A DNA stretch of 64,000 nt from JADLCX01 sp964630785 (GTDB lineage Bacteria > Planctomycetota > Phycisphaerae > Phycisphaerales > UBA1924): positions 1 to 64,000 of the forward strand of contig CAZVZG010000003.1 of the NCBI GenBank assembly GCA_964630785.1, written 5' to 3'. Numbering within the stretch: position 1 is the stretch's first letter; each line of letters opens with the position of its first letter. Under the pieces are notes generated by a model that saw only the letters and a program-made list of their open reading frames with translations, had not been told where the DNA came from and did no database searches. Shown here piece by piece: positions 34,288 to 42,811 of the stretch. Made by a program: the position numbers and the translations under genes.

Positions 34288-36042
34288 TCACGCCGTCGCG
34301 GCCGCGGCTTGACGCACGTCCAGAATCTCCGGTTCCACCCTCGTCGATCCGTTCCAGTGCGACACTTTCGGTTTCACGACCACGTCCACGCGCGAGCCGG
34401 TGACGAGCCGATCCCGGTGCTCGCCGAATCCCCATGCCACGGCGCGCAGGCGGCGGCCCGAGTCCGATCGCAGTTGCACCGCCAGGTGCCTGGCCTGTGC
34501 GCCCATCGACATCGGCCGGTCCGCGACGATGCACCCGCGCAGCAGCAGTTGCGGGGCCGGGTTCCCGGCTCCGCACGGTTCCAGCGCGCCGAGCCCGAGC
34601 ACCGTCTCTACGTCCAACTCGTCCAGCGCGGCCTCGCAGTCCACGGTCAGCCATCGGCACATATCCGCGGCGTCGATCGCCTCGCTCGCGTGCGTGATGA
34701 ACGCCTCTGTGAACGCGCCGAGTTTCGGCTCGGCCAGTTGCAGGCCCGCGGCCATGTCGTGCCCGCCGTACTTCTCGAGGTGGTCCGCGCAGCGCGTCAG
34801 CGCCGCGTGCAGGTTGAAGCCCTCGATCGATCGCCCGGACCCGTGGCAGACACCGTCCTTCCTGTTCATCAGGATCACCGGGCGGTGGTGCTTCTCCACC
34901 AGGCGCGAGCAGACGATGCCGACTACACCCGGGTGCCAACCCTCGTACGCCAGCACGATCGCCCGTCGGTCCGGCGAGGTCATCCCCGCCAACACGGCCA
35001 TTTCGTCGGCCGCGTCGAAGATCTCCGCCTCGACGTCGCGCCGCTCTTGGTTCTGCTTCGAGAGTTTGGCCGCGATCTCACCGGCGCGGGCCGGGTCCGC
35101 GGTCGTGAAAAGCTCGTTAGCCTCGCGTGCGTGCCCCATGCGCCCGGCCGCGTTCAGGCGAGGTCCGAGGCGAAACCCCACGGCCATCGCGTCGATGTCC
35201 TCGCCCGCAAGCCCGGAAGCCTCCACTAGGGCCCGCAACCCGACGAAACCCGAGTGCTTGACCCGCACCAACCCGTGGCGGGCGATCACCCGGTTTTCTC
35301 CCAGAAGCGGAACGATGTCGGCGATCGCCCCCAATGCGGCGAAGGCCAGCAGCTCGACGAGCAACTCGCGCAGTTGAGGGTCAACCCGTTGCCGACCTGC
35401 GTGCAGCGTCGCCAGCCGCCAAGCGAGCTTGTACGCAACGCCCGCGCCCGACAGCTCGCCGAATGGATAGGCCGAGTCCGGCCGGCGCGGGTGCACGACG
35501 GCGAACGCTTCGGGGAGGTCCTCCATCCGTGCCGGCGGGTTGTGGTGGTCGGTGATGATGAGGCCGACGCCGAGCTGCCGGGCGAGCCGGGCCGGCTCGA
35601 TCGCCGTGATCCCGCAATCAACCGACACGATGACCCTTGCACCCGCCCCCGCCAACTCACGCACGGCCTCGCTGTTGAGCCCGTAGCCCTCCTCCAGCCT
35701 GTGCGGCACGTACGTCCGCACGTCCGCATCCGGCGCGATCGCCCGCAGCATGTGGTACAGGATCGCGGTCCCGGTCACCCCGTCCACGTCGTAGTCGCCG
35801 TAGATCACGATCGGCTCGCCCGCGTGCAGGGCGCTCATCAACCGCTCGGCCGCGAGGTCCAGGTCGGGAATCAGCGACGGGTCGTGCAGTTGGGTCAGTT
35901 TGGGCGAGAGGTACCCGCCCGCGGCCGCGGGCTCGATCAGACCGCGGGCCGCCAGCACCCGCTCGCGCAGCGGCATCGCGGGCACGACGACTCCGTTCGT
36001 GTGCCCGGTCCGGAACCTCCACCGGGCCAACCATCCATGCAC
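34288..36042 (-). CDS. recJ: Single-strand DNA exonuclease RecJ
   Basis: A 584-aa RecJ. A GTG at 36042 gives the usual short leader (HGWLARWRFRTG); an ATG about 60 nt further in is possible. Motifs include VIYGDYDVDGVTGTAILYHM, VDCGITAIE, the DHH signature ITDHHNPP, the DHHA1-type GRSIEGFNLHAAL with HDMAAGLQL (the GGH-like site, here YGGHDMAAG), and GAGNPAPQLLLRG in the OB domain. It degrades single-stranded DNA 5' to 3' in repair and recombination; the catalytic Asp and His residues are present. The 200-bp spacer to the PduO gene contains a G-rich low-complexity stretch (36185-36240). Confidence 0.94.
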   Translation of the reverse strand: MHGWLARWRFRTGHTNGVVVPAMPLRERVLAARGLIEPAAAGGYLSPKLTQLHDPSLIPDLDLAAERLMSALHAGEPIVIYGDYDVDGVTGTAILYHMLRAIAPDADVRTYVPHRLEEGYGLNSEAVRELAGAGARVIVSVDCGITAIEPARLARQLGVGLIITDHHNPPARMEDLPEAFAVVHPRRPDSAYPFGELSGAGVAYKLAWRLATLHAGRQRVDPQLRELLVELLAFAALGAIADIVPLLGENRVIARHGLVRVKHSGFVGLRALVEASGLAGEDIDAMAVGFRLGPRLNAAGRMGHAREANELFTTADPARAGEIAAKLSKQNQERRDVEAEIFDAADEMAVLAGMTSPDRRAIVLAYEGWHPGVVGIVCSRLVEKHHRPVILMNRKDGVCHGSGRSIEGFNLHAALTRCADHLEKYGGHDMAAGLQLAEPKLGAFTEAFITHASEAIDAADMCRWLTVDCEAALDELDVETVLGLGALEPCGAGNPAPQLLLRGCIVADRPMSMGAQARHLAVQLRSDSGRRLRAVAWGFGEHRDRLVTGSRVDVVVKPKVSHWNGSTRVEPEILDVRQAAAATA

Positions 36043-36242
36043 GGGCCAAGCGTACCCGATCGAGGACCGTCGCGTCAGCCCAGAACAAACACAGTCGCCC
36101 TTTCCCAACCCTGACGATGGATTGGCTGTAAACTTCCTTCGCGTGGCAAGATTCACCGGCCGCGGCCCGTTCGGGTCGAACGTCCGGGCTGGCGGGGAAG
36201 CGGAGAGGGTGGGGGAGCGGGGGCTGGGGGGTCGGAGGCAGG

Positions 36243-36848
36243 ATGGTCAAGATCAACCGTATCTACACCCGTACCGGGGACGACGGCACCACGGGCCTGG
36301 GCACGGGCGCCCGCGTGTTGAAGACCGATCCCCGTGTGGTCGCCTACGGCACGGTAGACGAGGCCAATGCCGCGCTCGGCTTGTGCGTGGTGGAGTCCGA
36401 CGCTTGCCCCGCGGACTCGCAGGGCCGGGCGGTCGGGCGGCTTCTGCGCGAGGTCCAGAACGATCTGTTCGACGTCGGCGCCGACCTGTGCCGCCCGATC
36501 GCCGAGGGCGAGGCGCCGGGCTCGCGCTTGCGGGTGGCCGCGGCCCAGACCGCGCGGCTGGAACGAGCCATCGACGAGCACAACGCGCGTCTCAAGCCGC
36601 TGGACAGTTTCGTGCTGCCGGGCGGCTCGTCGCTGGCCTCGGCGCTGCATGTGGCCCGGACCGTTGTCCGCCGGGCCGAGCGCGACGCGGTTGAACTCCT
36701 CCACCAACAACCCGTCCTCACTAACATCGAGACCGTTCGGTACCTCAACCGCCTGAGCGACCTGCTGTTTGTTCTTGCCCGCGTTGCCAACGACGACGGC
36801 GCGCGGGATGTCAAGTGGGTTCCCGGCGCCAACCGATCCGGTGTGTGA
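36243..36848 (+). CDS. Cob(I)alamin adenosyltransferase, PduO type
   Basis: A 201-aa protein with the family's start MVKINRIYTRTGDDGTTGLG and the ATP-binding RTGDDG. The motifs YGTVDEANAALGL, LREVQNDLFDVGADLC, FVLPGGSSLASALHVARTVVRRAER and YLNRLSDLLFVLAR are the standard four helices of the trimeric enzyme. It transfers the adenosyl group from ATP to cob(I)alamin, making adenosylcobalamin. Start ATG at 36243 is preceded by GGAGG. It is an uncoupled gene, but MetH in the same window is another B12 user. The insert at about 70-90 (RPIAEGEAPGSR) is slightly longer than usual. Confidence 0.93.
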   Translation: MVKINRIYTRTGDDGTTGLGTGARVLKTDPRVVAYGTVDEANAALGLCVVESDACPADSQGRAVGRLLREVQNDLFDVGADLCRPIAEGEAPGSRLRVAAAQTARLERAIDEHNARLKPLDSFVLPGGSSLASALHVARTVVRRAERDAVELLHQQPVLTNIETVRYLNRLSDLLFVLARVANDDGARDVKWVPGANRSGV

Positions 36849-36875
36849 CGCCGTTTCGGCCGCTCGCCTCCGACC

Positions 36876-38426
36876 ATGTCCGCCCCCTTCACCATCACCC
36901 AGGATTTCCACCAGGAGCTTGAGGTTCAGACCCTCAAGCTCCTGCGAAAGCGGTTCCTGTGGTACCTCGGCACGGTCGCGAGCATCTATGGGTTGATCCT
37001 CGCCATCGTGGTCGTGGGGTTTATCGCGCTGGCTGTCGGCATGAGTCGCGAAGTTGCCGCGGAACAGATCACTCGGCTCCGCGGCGGCTACTGGGGCTTT
37101 ATGGCGTTTCTCGCCATCACCGGGCTCGACGTGGCGGTCTTTGTCTGGTGCGCCAAGGAGGCCACCGCAAGGCGGAACAACCGCGCCCAACTCCTCCGTC
37201 TCACGCAGCAGTTCTTCATTTACCGGGGCGCAGCCGACCTGCTCATCGCCTACATCTTCCGCACCGAGGGCATCCCCTGGTTCCTGGGCGTTTACCACGT
37301 GCTCGGGTGCGCGATCCTGCCGTGGACGCCCACTCAGGCCCTCCGCCCGATGCTCCTGCTTCTTCCCCTCAACGCGTTGACGCTGCTGGTCTCCGCCAAG
37401 ACCGGGTGGGTGGGCGACTTGGCCTGGGCCGTGCTCTCTTGTTTTTTGGCGCTGCCCGGGCTCGGGGTGGCGTGGGCCAAGACCACGCGCCGGAGCAACG
37501 AACTGCGCGTGCGCTTCCTGCAAGACCGCTACGGCCAGATGCGCCGCGAGCTGGTCGATGCCAGACGCATCCACGAGGCCCTCTTCCCTAAACCCTTCTC
37601 GCAGGAAGCCCTGCGTTTCGGCTACCGCTACGAGCCTATGCGCCAGATCGGCGGTGACTACCTTTACGCCCGTTTCGGGCCTACCGACGGTGACTCCGAG
37701 CCCCCGTTCGATATCCTGCTCATCGACGTCACCGGCCACGGAATCGCCGCGGCCCTGACTGTCAACCGGCTCTACGGCGAGGTCGAGCGGCTGTTCGCCG
37801 AAGATCCGCACGCCGGCCCGGACGACGTGCTCGCCGCACTCAACCGATACGTCCACCTCACGCTCTCGCGTCACTCGGTGTATGCGAGCGCCCTGTGCAT
37901 CCGCATCGACGTCGAACACGACACTATCGAGTACGCCAGCGGCGGCCACCCGCCGGCGTTCCTCTGCTCCGCCGACGGACGGATCGAGGGGCTCGATTCG
38001 ACCGCGTACGTGCTCGGCGCCGTCGGGCCCGGCGAGTTCGTGTCGGGCGCGCGCCGGCTCCGGTTCATGCCGGGCGATGCGCTGGTGGCCTACACCGATG
38101 GCGCGATCGAGGCCCGCGACCTTGAAGGGCGCATGCTCGGGGTGTTCGGTTTTCAGCGAGCCCTGGCTACTTGCTTGGCCTCGAGCGAGAGCGGCGGAGT
38201 GGTGGGGAGAGGTGTGGGGGGTGTTGGGGGTGTTGGGGGTGGGGGGGAGCTGGCTCAGGCGCTCCTGCGGCTTGTCGAACAGCACCGGGCTGGTCCGCCC
38301 GAGGACGACACACTTGTGGTCGAGGTCGCCCGCGCCGTCCGTGCTCGTCACGCCGGAGCGTTGCCGGATCGGGCCGCCGCGCAGGCGAGCGTTCCGTCGC
38401 CCTCGATCGCCGCTACGCGAGGTTGA
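36876..38426 (+). CDS. Membrane-bound SpoIIE-type PP2C phosphatase
   Basis: A 516-aa protein. Residues 1-205 carry about five to six membrane spans (LGTVASIYGLILAIVVVGFI, WGFMAFLAITGLDVAVFVW, LLLLPLNALTLLVSA and others). Residues 210-440 form a PP2C/SpoIIE phosphatase with RRIHEALFP, YRYEPMRQIGGDYLYARF, ILLIDVTGHGIAAAL, the Asp-rich YASGGHPPAFL and GDALVAYTDGAIEARD. RsbU-like members dephosphorylate anti-anti-sigma proteins. Between about 438 and 455 a Gly/Val-rich insert (VVGRGVGGVGGVGGGG) is coded by a G/T simple repeat at 38205-38257, after which normal PP2C sequence resumes (PPEDDTLVVEV). No partner anti-sigma gene is adjacent. Confidence 0.9.
   Translation: MSAPFTITQDFHQELEVQTLKLLRKRFLWYLGTVASIYGLILAIVVVGFIALAVGMSREVAAEQITRLRGGYWGFMAFLAITGLDVAVFVWCAKEATARRNNRAQLLRLTQQFFIYRGAADLLIAYIFRTEGIPWFLGVYHVLGCAILPWTPTQALRPMLLLLPLNALTLLVSAKTGWVGDLAWAVLSCFLALPGLGVAWAKTTRRSNELRVRFLQDRYGQMRRELVDARRIHEALFPKPFSQEALRFGYRYEPMRQIGGDYLYARFGPTDGDSEPPFDILLIDVTGHGIAAALTVNRLYGEVERLFAEDPHAGPDDVLAALNRYVHLTLSRHSVYASALCIRIDVEHDTIEYASGGHPPAFLCSADGRIEGLDSTAYVLGAVGPGEFVSGARRLRFMPGDALVAYTDGAIEARDLEGRMLGVFGFQRALATCLASSESGGVVGRGVGGVGGVGGGGELAQALLRLVEQHRAGPPEDDTLVVEVARAVRARHAGALPDRAAAQASVPSPSIAATRG
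38205..38257. repeat. G/T microsatellite inside the phosphatase gene
   Basis: Units like GGGTGTTGG repeated about three times and followed by a G-run. It is read in frame as Gly/Val repeats near the C-terminal end of the catalytic domain. Similar G-rich low-complexity tracts occur at 36185-36240 and 40559-40568. Confidence 0.65.
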
Positions 38427-38456
38427 CGCCCGCGTCGGGCCCCGAACAATCCGGCC

Positions 38457-39542
38457 ATGGCCAACGCACCCAGCCCCGATTCTGTTCCCGTCGCCATCCT
38501 TGGCCCGACAGGCTACACGGGCCTCGAACTCATCGAGATCATCGCCCGCCACCCGCGCATGCGGATCGGGTACCTCGCCAGCGCCCGCACGCCCGCCCCT
38601 CGCATCGACGCGGAGTTTCCCCGGCTGATCGGCCGGCTCGGGGAGGGCGTGAGCGCCGAGTGCGGGCCGATCGACGCCGACCAGATCGCCAAAGCGTGCC
38701 GTTTGGCCTTTCTCTGTCTGCCGCATGAGGCCGCGATGGAGCACGCGCCCGCGTTGCTTGCCCGCGGCGTGAAGGTCGTCGACCTCTCCGCGGCCTACCG
38801 CCTCCGCGATCCGCACGTGTACGAACGGGCCTACGGCCACCCGCACACCGACGCGGCCAACCTTGAACGTGCGGTGTACGGCCTCACCGAGTGGGCCCGC
38901 GACGAGGTCCGCGGCGCGAACCTCGTGGCCAATCCCGGGTGCTACCCGACCGTCGCGGCCCTGTCGCTCATCCCGCTGCTGCGGGCCGGTCTGATTGTGC
39001 CGGACTCCGTCGTCATCGACGCGGCCAGCGGCGTGAGCGGCGCCGGGCGCTCGCCCAAGCAACACCTGCACTTCCCGGAGGCGAACGAGAACTACTCGGC
39101 CTACGGCATCGGCACCCACCGCCACCAGCCCGAGATCGCCCAGAGCCTGCGCCGCTGGGGGACGGGGGCAAAGGGCTTCGGGCCCGCTCAGGCCGAAGCG
39201 ATTGGGCGCGACCCGCTCTTCGTTCCCCACCTGCTCCCCGTCGAACGCGGCATCCTGGAGACCATCTACGCGGAGCCCACGGTCGCCGGTCTAGACACCG
39301 CCCGGGTGCAGTCCTGCCTCAAGGATGCCTACGTCCGCGAGCCCTTTGTCGTGGTCCGCGACGAGGCTCCCGCCCTGCGCGACGTGCAACGCACCAACTC
39401 CGTGCACCTCAACGCCCGCGTCGTCGCCGGGCGCGTGGTGGTGGTCGGCGTCGAGGACAACCTCGTCAAGGGTGCGGGCGGCCAGGCGGTGCAGAACGCG
39501 AATCTCATGCTGGGGATCGATGAGGCGATGGGCTTGCGCTGA
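38457..39542 (+). CDS. argC: N-acetyl-gamma-glutamyl-phosphate reductase
   Basis: A 361-aa ArgC of the arginine pathway: it reduces N-acetylglutamyl phosphate to the semialdehyde using NADPH. The N-terminal NAD-binding motif is ILGPTGYTGLELIEII; the catalytic Cys162 sits in VANPGCYPTVAALS; later motifs are SGVSGAGRSPKQHLHFPE, GTHRHQPEI and NSVHLNARV, with a C-terminal GAGGQAVQNANLMLGIDE. The family's full length is present. It follows the phosphatase gene by 30 nt but no other arg gene is near, so it is likely on its own. Confidence 0.95.
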   Translation: MANAPSPDSVPVAILGPTGYTGLELIEIIARHPRMRIGYLASARTPAPRIDAEFPRLIGRLGEGVSAECGPIDADQIAKACRLAFLCLPHEAAMEHAPALLARGVKVVDLSAAYRLRDPHVYERAYGHPHTDAANLERAVYGLTEWARDEVRGANLVANPGCYPTVAALSLIPLLRAGLIVPDSVVIDAASGVSGAGRSPKQHLHFPEANENYSAYGIGTHRHQPEIAQSLRRWGTGAKGFGPAQAEAIGRDPLFVPHLLPVERGILETIYAEPTVAGLDTARVQSCLKDAYVREPFVVVRDEAPALRDVQRTNSVHLNARVVAGRVVVVGVEDNLVKGAGGQAVQNANLMLGIDEAMGLR

Positions 39543-39623
39543 CGCCGGACGATCGTCGCGTCATCGACATTGTTCAAGGCGGAAGTTGTCAGCCTGCGCG
39601 ATAGAGGCGTGCCGAGCCCGGGC

Positions 39624-39953
39624 TCACTCCTTGATCCCCTCCACCCCGCCGGTCATCGTGTATTTCCGCAGCGCCGCCTCCATGTCCACGCCGTGGATGT
39701 TCGCCAGCGTCATCAGCCACGCCAGCACGTCCGCGAACTCTTCCTCGAGGTTCGCTCGCTCTTCGGCCGTGGGCGGCTGACGCTTGCCCCCGGGCGGCGT
39801 GCCCACCGGGCGGTTGTTGTGGATCGCGGTAGCGAGTTCGCCCACCTCTTCCATCAGCAGCAGAAAGGTGCCCGCGCCGCCGCGGGCCGAGTCGGTGGCG
39901 AAGTAGCGGTCGCGGATGAGTTGCTGGAACGCGCGGATCGTGAGGTCGCTCAT
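39624..39953 (-). CDS. MazG-like nucleotide pyrophosphohydrolase
   Basis: A 109-aa single-domain protein. The motif LLMEEVGELATAI supplies the first EExxE metal site and LEEEFADVLAWLMTLANIHG the second ExxD site of the all-alpha NTP pyrophosphatase fold. An insert with RPVGTPPGGKRQPPTAEER separates them. Such enzymes cleave (d)NTPs to monophosphates and clear damaged nucleotides. Its substrate is not evident. It lies 19 nt from the acetyltransferase gene on the same strand, so the two may be co-transcribed. Confidence 0.87.
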   Translation of the reverse strand: MSDLTIRAFQQLIRDRYFATDSARGGAGTFLLLMEEVGELATAIHNNRPVGTPPGGKRQPPTAEERANLEEEFADVLAWLMTLANIHGVDMEAALRKYTMTGGVEGIKE

Positions 39954-39972
39954 GCGGCCACGGTAGCCGGAC

Positions 39973-40473
39973 TCAGCCGCGGGTGTCGTCGAGCATGACC
40001 TGCCACCACCCGGTGTCGTGCCAGGCGTCGAACTTCCATCCGGCCTCGCGGAACGTCCCTACGTACCTGAAACCCATTGACTCGTGCAGCCGGACGGAGC
40101 CTTCGTTGGGGAGCGTCACGCCTCCGACCGCGGTGTGAAAGCCTGCTTCCTGCAAACGACGGAGGAGCTCGCCGTAAAGGGCGCGGCCCACACCGCGGCG
40201 GTGGAACGACGGATCGATGTACACCCCGACCTCCGCCGTGCGGGCGTACGCCTCGCGTGTCCGCCACGTGCCGGCCTTCGCGTAGCCGGCGAAGGCCCGG
40301 TCGATCTCAGCCGCGAGCCACGGGTGGGTCGCACGGCCGGCGCGCCACATCTCCTCGAACTCCCGCGGCGTGTGCGGACGAAGACCGAAGTGCACGGCGG
40401 TGTGCTCGATGAAGTGGTTGGTGAGCGCGCACGCCGGCTCAACATCGCCGGGCCCGAAGTCGCGGATCAGCAT
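39973..40473 (-). CDS. GNAT acetyltransferase (phosphinothricin-acetyltransferase-like)
   Basis: A 166-aa enzyme from the ATG at 40473 (another ATG at 40482 gives three more residues). The order of motifs is that of the GNAT fold: MLIRDFGPGDVEPACALTNH, then VGVYIDPSFHRRGVGRALYG with the acetyl-CoA binding loop RRGVG, and a C-terminal LHESMGFRYVGTFREAGWKF. The GWKFDAWHDTGWWQ end is typical of the phosphinothricin N-acetyltransferase branch. The substrate is probably a small amine, not a protein. It is upstream of the MazG-like gene on the same strand. Confidence 0.87.
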   Translation of the reverse strand: MLIRDFGPGDVEPACALTNHFIEHTAVHFGLRPHTPREFEEMWRAGRATHPWLAAEIDRAFAGYAKAGTWRTREAYARTAEVGVYIDPSFHRRGVGRALYGELLRRLQEAGFHTAVGGVTLPNEGSVRLHESMGFRYVGTFREAGWKFDAWHDTGWWQVMLDDTRG

Positions 40474-40583
40474 GGGACGCATCCTACCGGCGTTCACACT
40501 GGCGATGCTGAACGCAACCGTGCGGTTAGGCGACACTATACTTACGGGGCCAAGTGCTTGGGGGGGGGGAGGCGGATTCGGAG

Positions 40584-42011
40584 ATGTTCACGCGCATGGT
40601 GCGGTCAGTCGTCGAGCGCATCGGGTCCGTGCCGCGGGTCGCTCGATTCGCACGAGTGGCGATTTGGGCGGCCGCAACCGCCGGCGTCGCGTCGCTGGCG
40701 GGCTGCAACGACCCGTACAACGCCGTGCAGCCGCGGTTGGAATCGATGTTCGCCGCGGGCGATTACGCCGGCGCGGCCGCGCTGCTCGACGACCCGAAGA
40801 ACCAGCAGGCTTTCGGCCAAAAGAGCCGGCTGGTGTACCTGCTCGACCGCGGCTCGATCGCGCTGGCCCGCGGCAACCTCGACCTGGGCCTCACCAACCT
40901 CGGCGAGGCCGAAGAGTTCATGGAGACGCGGCGCACGCCGACGGCGGGCGACGAGATCAGCCAGTGGCTGGTGAACGACTCGGCCGCGACGTATTACGGC
41001 GAACCGTACGAAGAGGTCTACGTCAACGTACTCAAGCTCGCGGCCCGGCTGGAACTCGGGCAGATCGACGGCGGGGCCACGGTCGAAGCCCGACGCGCGG
41101 CCGGCAAGGCCGACGTGCTGCGTGAGCGATACCTGAGGACCGTCCGGGCCGTGAACCACGCGGGCGAGCAGCGCGCCCCGGGCTTCTCGCCGCCCCCGCT
41201 CGGGCCGCAATACCAATCCACCGGCGGCGAGTTCATCGAGAGCCCTCTGGGCCTGTTCCTGAGCGCGGTGACGTTCATGAAGTCGGGCTCGCCGGACCTG
41301 CAGGACGTGGCCGCGCGCCGGCTCGGCACGGCGATTCAGGCCCAGGGCGGGTTGGTCGGCCCGGTGAATGCAGAGTCGTTCGCGGGTCTGGGGCGCGAGC
41401 GACCGGAGGATGTCAACACGCTCTTCGTGGCGTTTTCCGGGCGCGGGCCGACCATGCACGCCGAGCGATTCGGGCCGATCCCCATCTACACCTACACCGT
41501 GTATTTCGAGCTGCCCGTGCTCGACGGCGGATCGGCCGAGGCCGACGGCGCGCGGGTGGTCTTCGAGGACGGCGCGGCCCCGCCGCTGGACCTGGCCCTG
41601 GCCGAGGACATGCGTTCGGTCGCGGAGGCCAACCACCGGCGGCAGTTGCCGCTGATCTACGCCAGGGCGTTCCTGCGATCGACGCTCAAGGCGACGGGCG
41701 TCGCCGTGGGCACCGAAGCCCTCCGCCGCGGCACCAGCGGGCAGGAGAGCACGCAGGCCGCGGTGGAGATCGCGGGCATCATCGGCGGCCTGTTGTGGGT
41801 GACGCAATCGGAGAAGGCCGACTTGCGGTGCTGGACGTTCCTTCCCGGACAGGCCCACGTGGGGCTGGCCAAACTGTCGCCGGGCGAGCACCGCGTGCAC
41901 ATCGAGTATCTTCGTTCCGGCGGCGTGCTTTACGCAACACCGCCGCAGACGGTCACAGTGGGGGACGGACGGAACGATCTCACCACCGTGGTGGGGCACT
42001 ATTGGAAATAG
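40584..42011 (+). CDS. COG3014-like lipoprotein
   Basis: A 475-aa protein. The leader ARFARVAIWAAATAGVASL with lipobox LAGC shows an envelope lipoprotein. I chose the ATG at 40584; the start is not certain. The body has helical tandem segments (LVYLLDRGSIALARGNL, ADVLRERYLRTVRAVNH) and a beta-rich C-terminal part ending WTFLPGQAHVGLAKLSPGEHR. The pattern and the gene order (LpoB 71 nt downstream) match the COG3014-LpoB pair known from other bacteria, linked to peptidoglycan synthesis. The function is not established. Confidence 0.78.
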   Translation: MFTRMVRSVVERIGSVPRVARFARVAIWAAATAGVASLAGCNDPYNAVQPRLESMFAAGDYAGAAALLDDPKNQQAFGQKSRLVYLLDRGSIALARGNLDLGLTNLGEAEEFMETRRTPTAGDEISQWLVNDSAATYYGEPYEEVYVNVLKLAARLELGQIDGGATVEARRAAGKADVLRERYLRTVRAVNHAGEQRAPGFSPPPLGPQYQSTGGEFIESPLGLFLSAVTFMKSGSPDLQDVAARRLGTAIQAQGGLVGPVNAESFAGLGRERPEDVNTLFVAFSGRGPTMHAERFGPIPIYTYTVYFELPVLDGGSAEADGARVVFEDGAAPPLDLALAEDMRSVAEANHRRQLPLIYARAFLRSTLKATGVAVGTEALRRGTSGQESTQAAVEIAGIIGGLLWVTQSEKADLRCWTFLPGQAHVGLAKLSPGEHRVHIEYLRSGGVLYATPPQTVTVGDGRNDLTTVVGHYWK

Positions 42012-42082
42012 GGTTTATGGGCCGGGGACGCCGGGCGGAGAGGACGGGGCGGGGGAGAGACGATCGATCAAAGGAGCAATTG

Positions 42083-42694
42083 ATGAGCAGCATTCGATTG
42101 GTTGGAACTTCCCTTGTCGCGGCGGCTCTGCTGTGGTCGGCCGGTTGCGCCCCGACCTACCGCGAGGTCAAGCGCGTGCCCGCGGACGCCGTCGTGGACG
42201 TTGATTACGGCTTCAACGACACCGACGCCCGTATCGTCTGGCAGCAGATGTCCGACGACGCGAACTTCCGCGGGTGGACCGACCGCTGGATCCAGGAGCA
42301 CGGCGGCCAGCGCCCGATCATCATCATCGGGCCGATCAAGAACAACACGCAGGAATACATCAACACCAACCTCTTCACACGCAACTTCGAGCGCGAGATG
42401 CTCAACAGCGGCAAGGTGCGGGTGGTGAGCGCCCGCGACGACCGCGGCGAACTGCGCGACGAGCGCCTGCAGGGCCAGGAGTGGAACAGCCCCGAGACCC
42501 GCAAGATCATGAAGAACGAGCTCGGCGCCGACCTGATGCTGCTCGGCGACATCAACGACGTCCAGCAACGCTCGCTCTCGGGGCGCACGGTGTCGAAGTA
42601 CTACCAGGTCAACCTCGACCTGACCAACATCGAGACCAACGAGAAGGTGTGGATCGGGACGGCGGAGGTGAAGAAGGTGAGCACGGACAAGTAG
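42083..42694 (+). CDS. Penicillin-binding protein activator LpoB-like lipoprotein
   Basis: A 203-aa lipoprotein: signal LVGTSLVAAALLWSAGC (lipobox SAGC) from the ATG at 42083 with AAAGGAG upstream. The mature part carries the TolB-N-like LpoB fold with RPIIIIGPIKNNTQEYINT, FEREMLNSGKVRVVSARDDR, KNELGADLMLLGDINDVQ and YYQVNLDLTNIETNEKVW. In E. coli LpoB reaches across the periplasm to switch on PBP1b. It is the partner of the preceding lipoprotein gene, and the two probably share a transcript. Finding it in a planctomycete would fit a peptidoglycan-containing wall. Confidence 0.88.
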   Translation: MSSIRLVGTSLVAAALLWSAGCAPTYREVKRVPADAVVDVDYGFNDTDARIVWQQMSDDANFRGWTDRWIQEHGGQRPIIIIGPIKNNTQEYINTNLFTRNFEREMLNSGKVRVVSARDDRGELRDERLQGQEWNSPETRKIMKNELGADLMLLGDINDVQQRSLSGRTVSKYYQVNLDLTNIETNEKVWIGTAEVKKVSTDK

Positions 42695-42811
42695 TGGGCG
42701 AGCCCTGCATGCTAGTTGGCGTATCGATACACCGGCGAGAGGCTTGACACAGCGACCGTTTTATCTCACAATTGGGCGATGTGTTGGGGTGGGGAGAGGT
42801 AGGCGAGGCCA

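Noticed and set aside
36153..39230. 1025-aa open frame on the minus strand
   Set aside because: Antisense shadow of the adenosyltransferase, phosphatase and argC genes; composition is Arg/Gly/Pro/Ala-rich and no motif appears.
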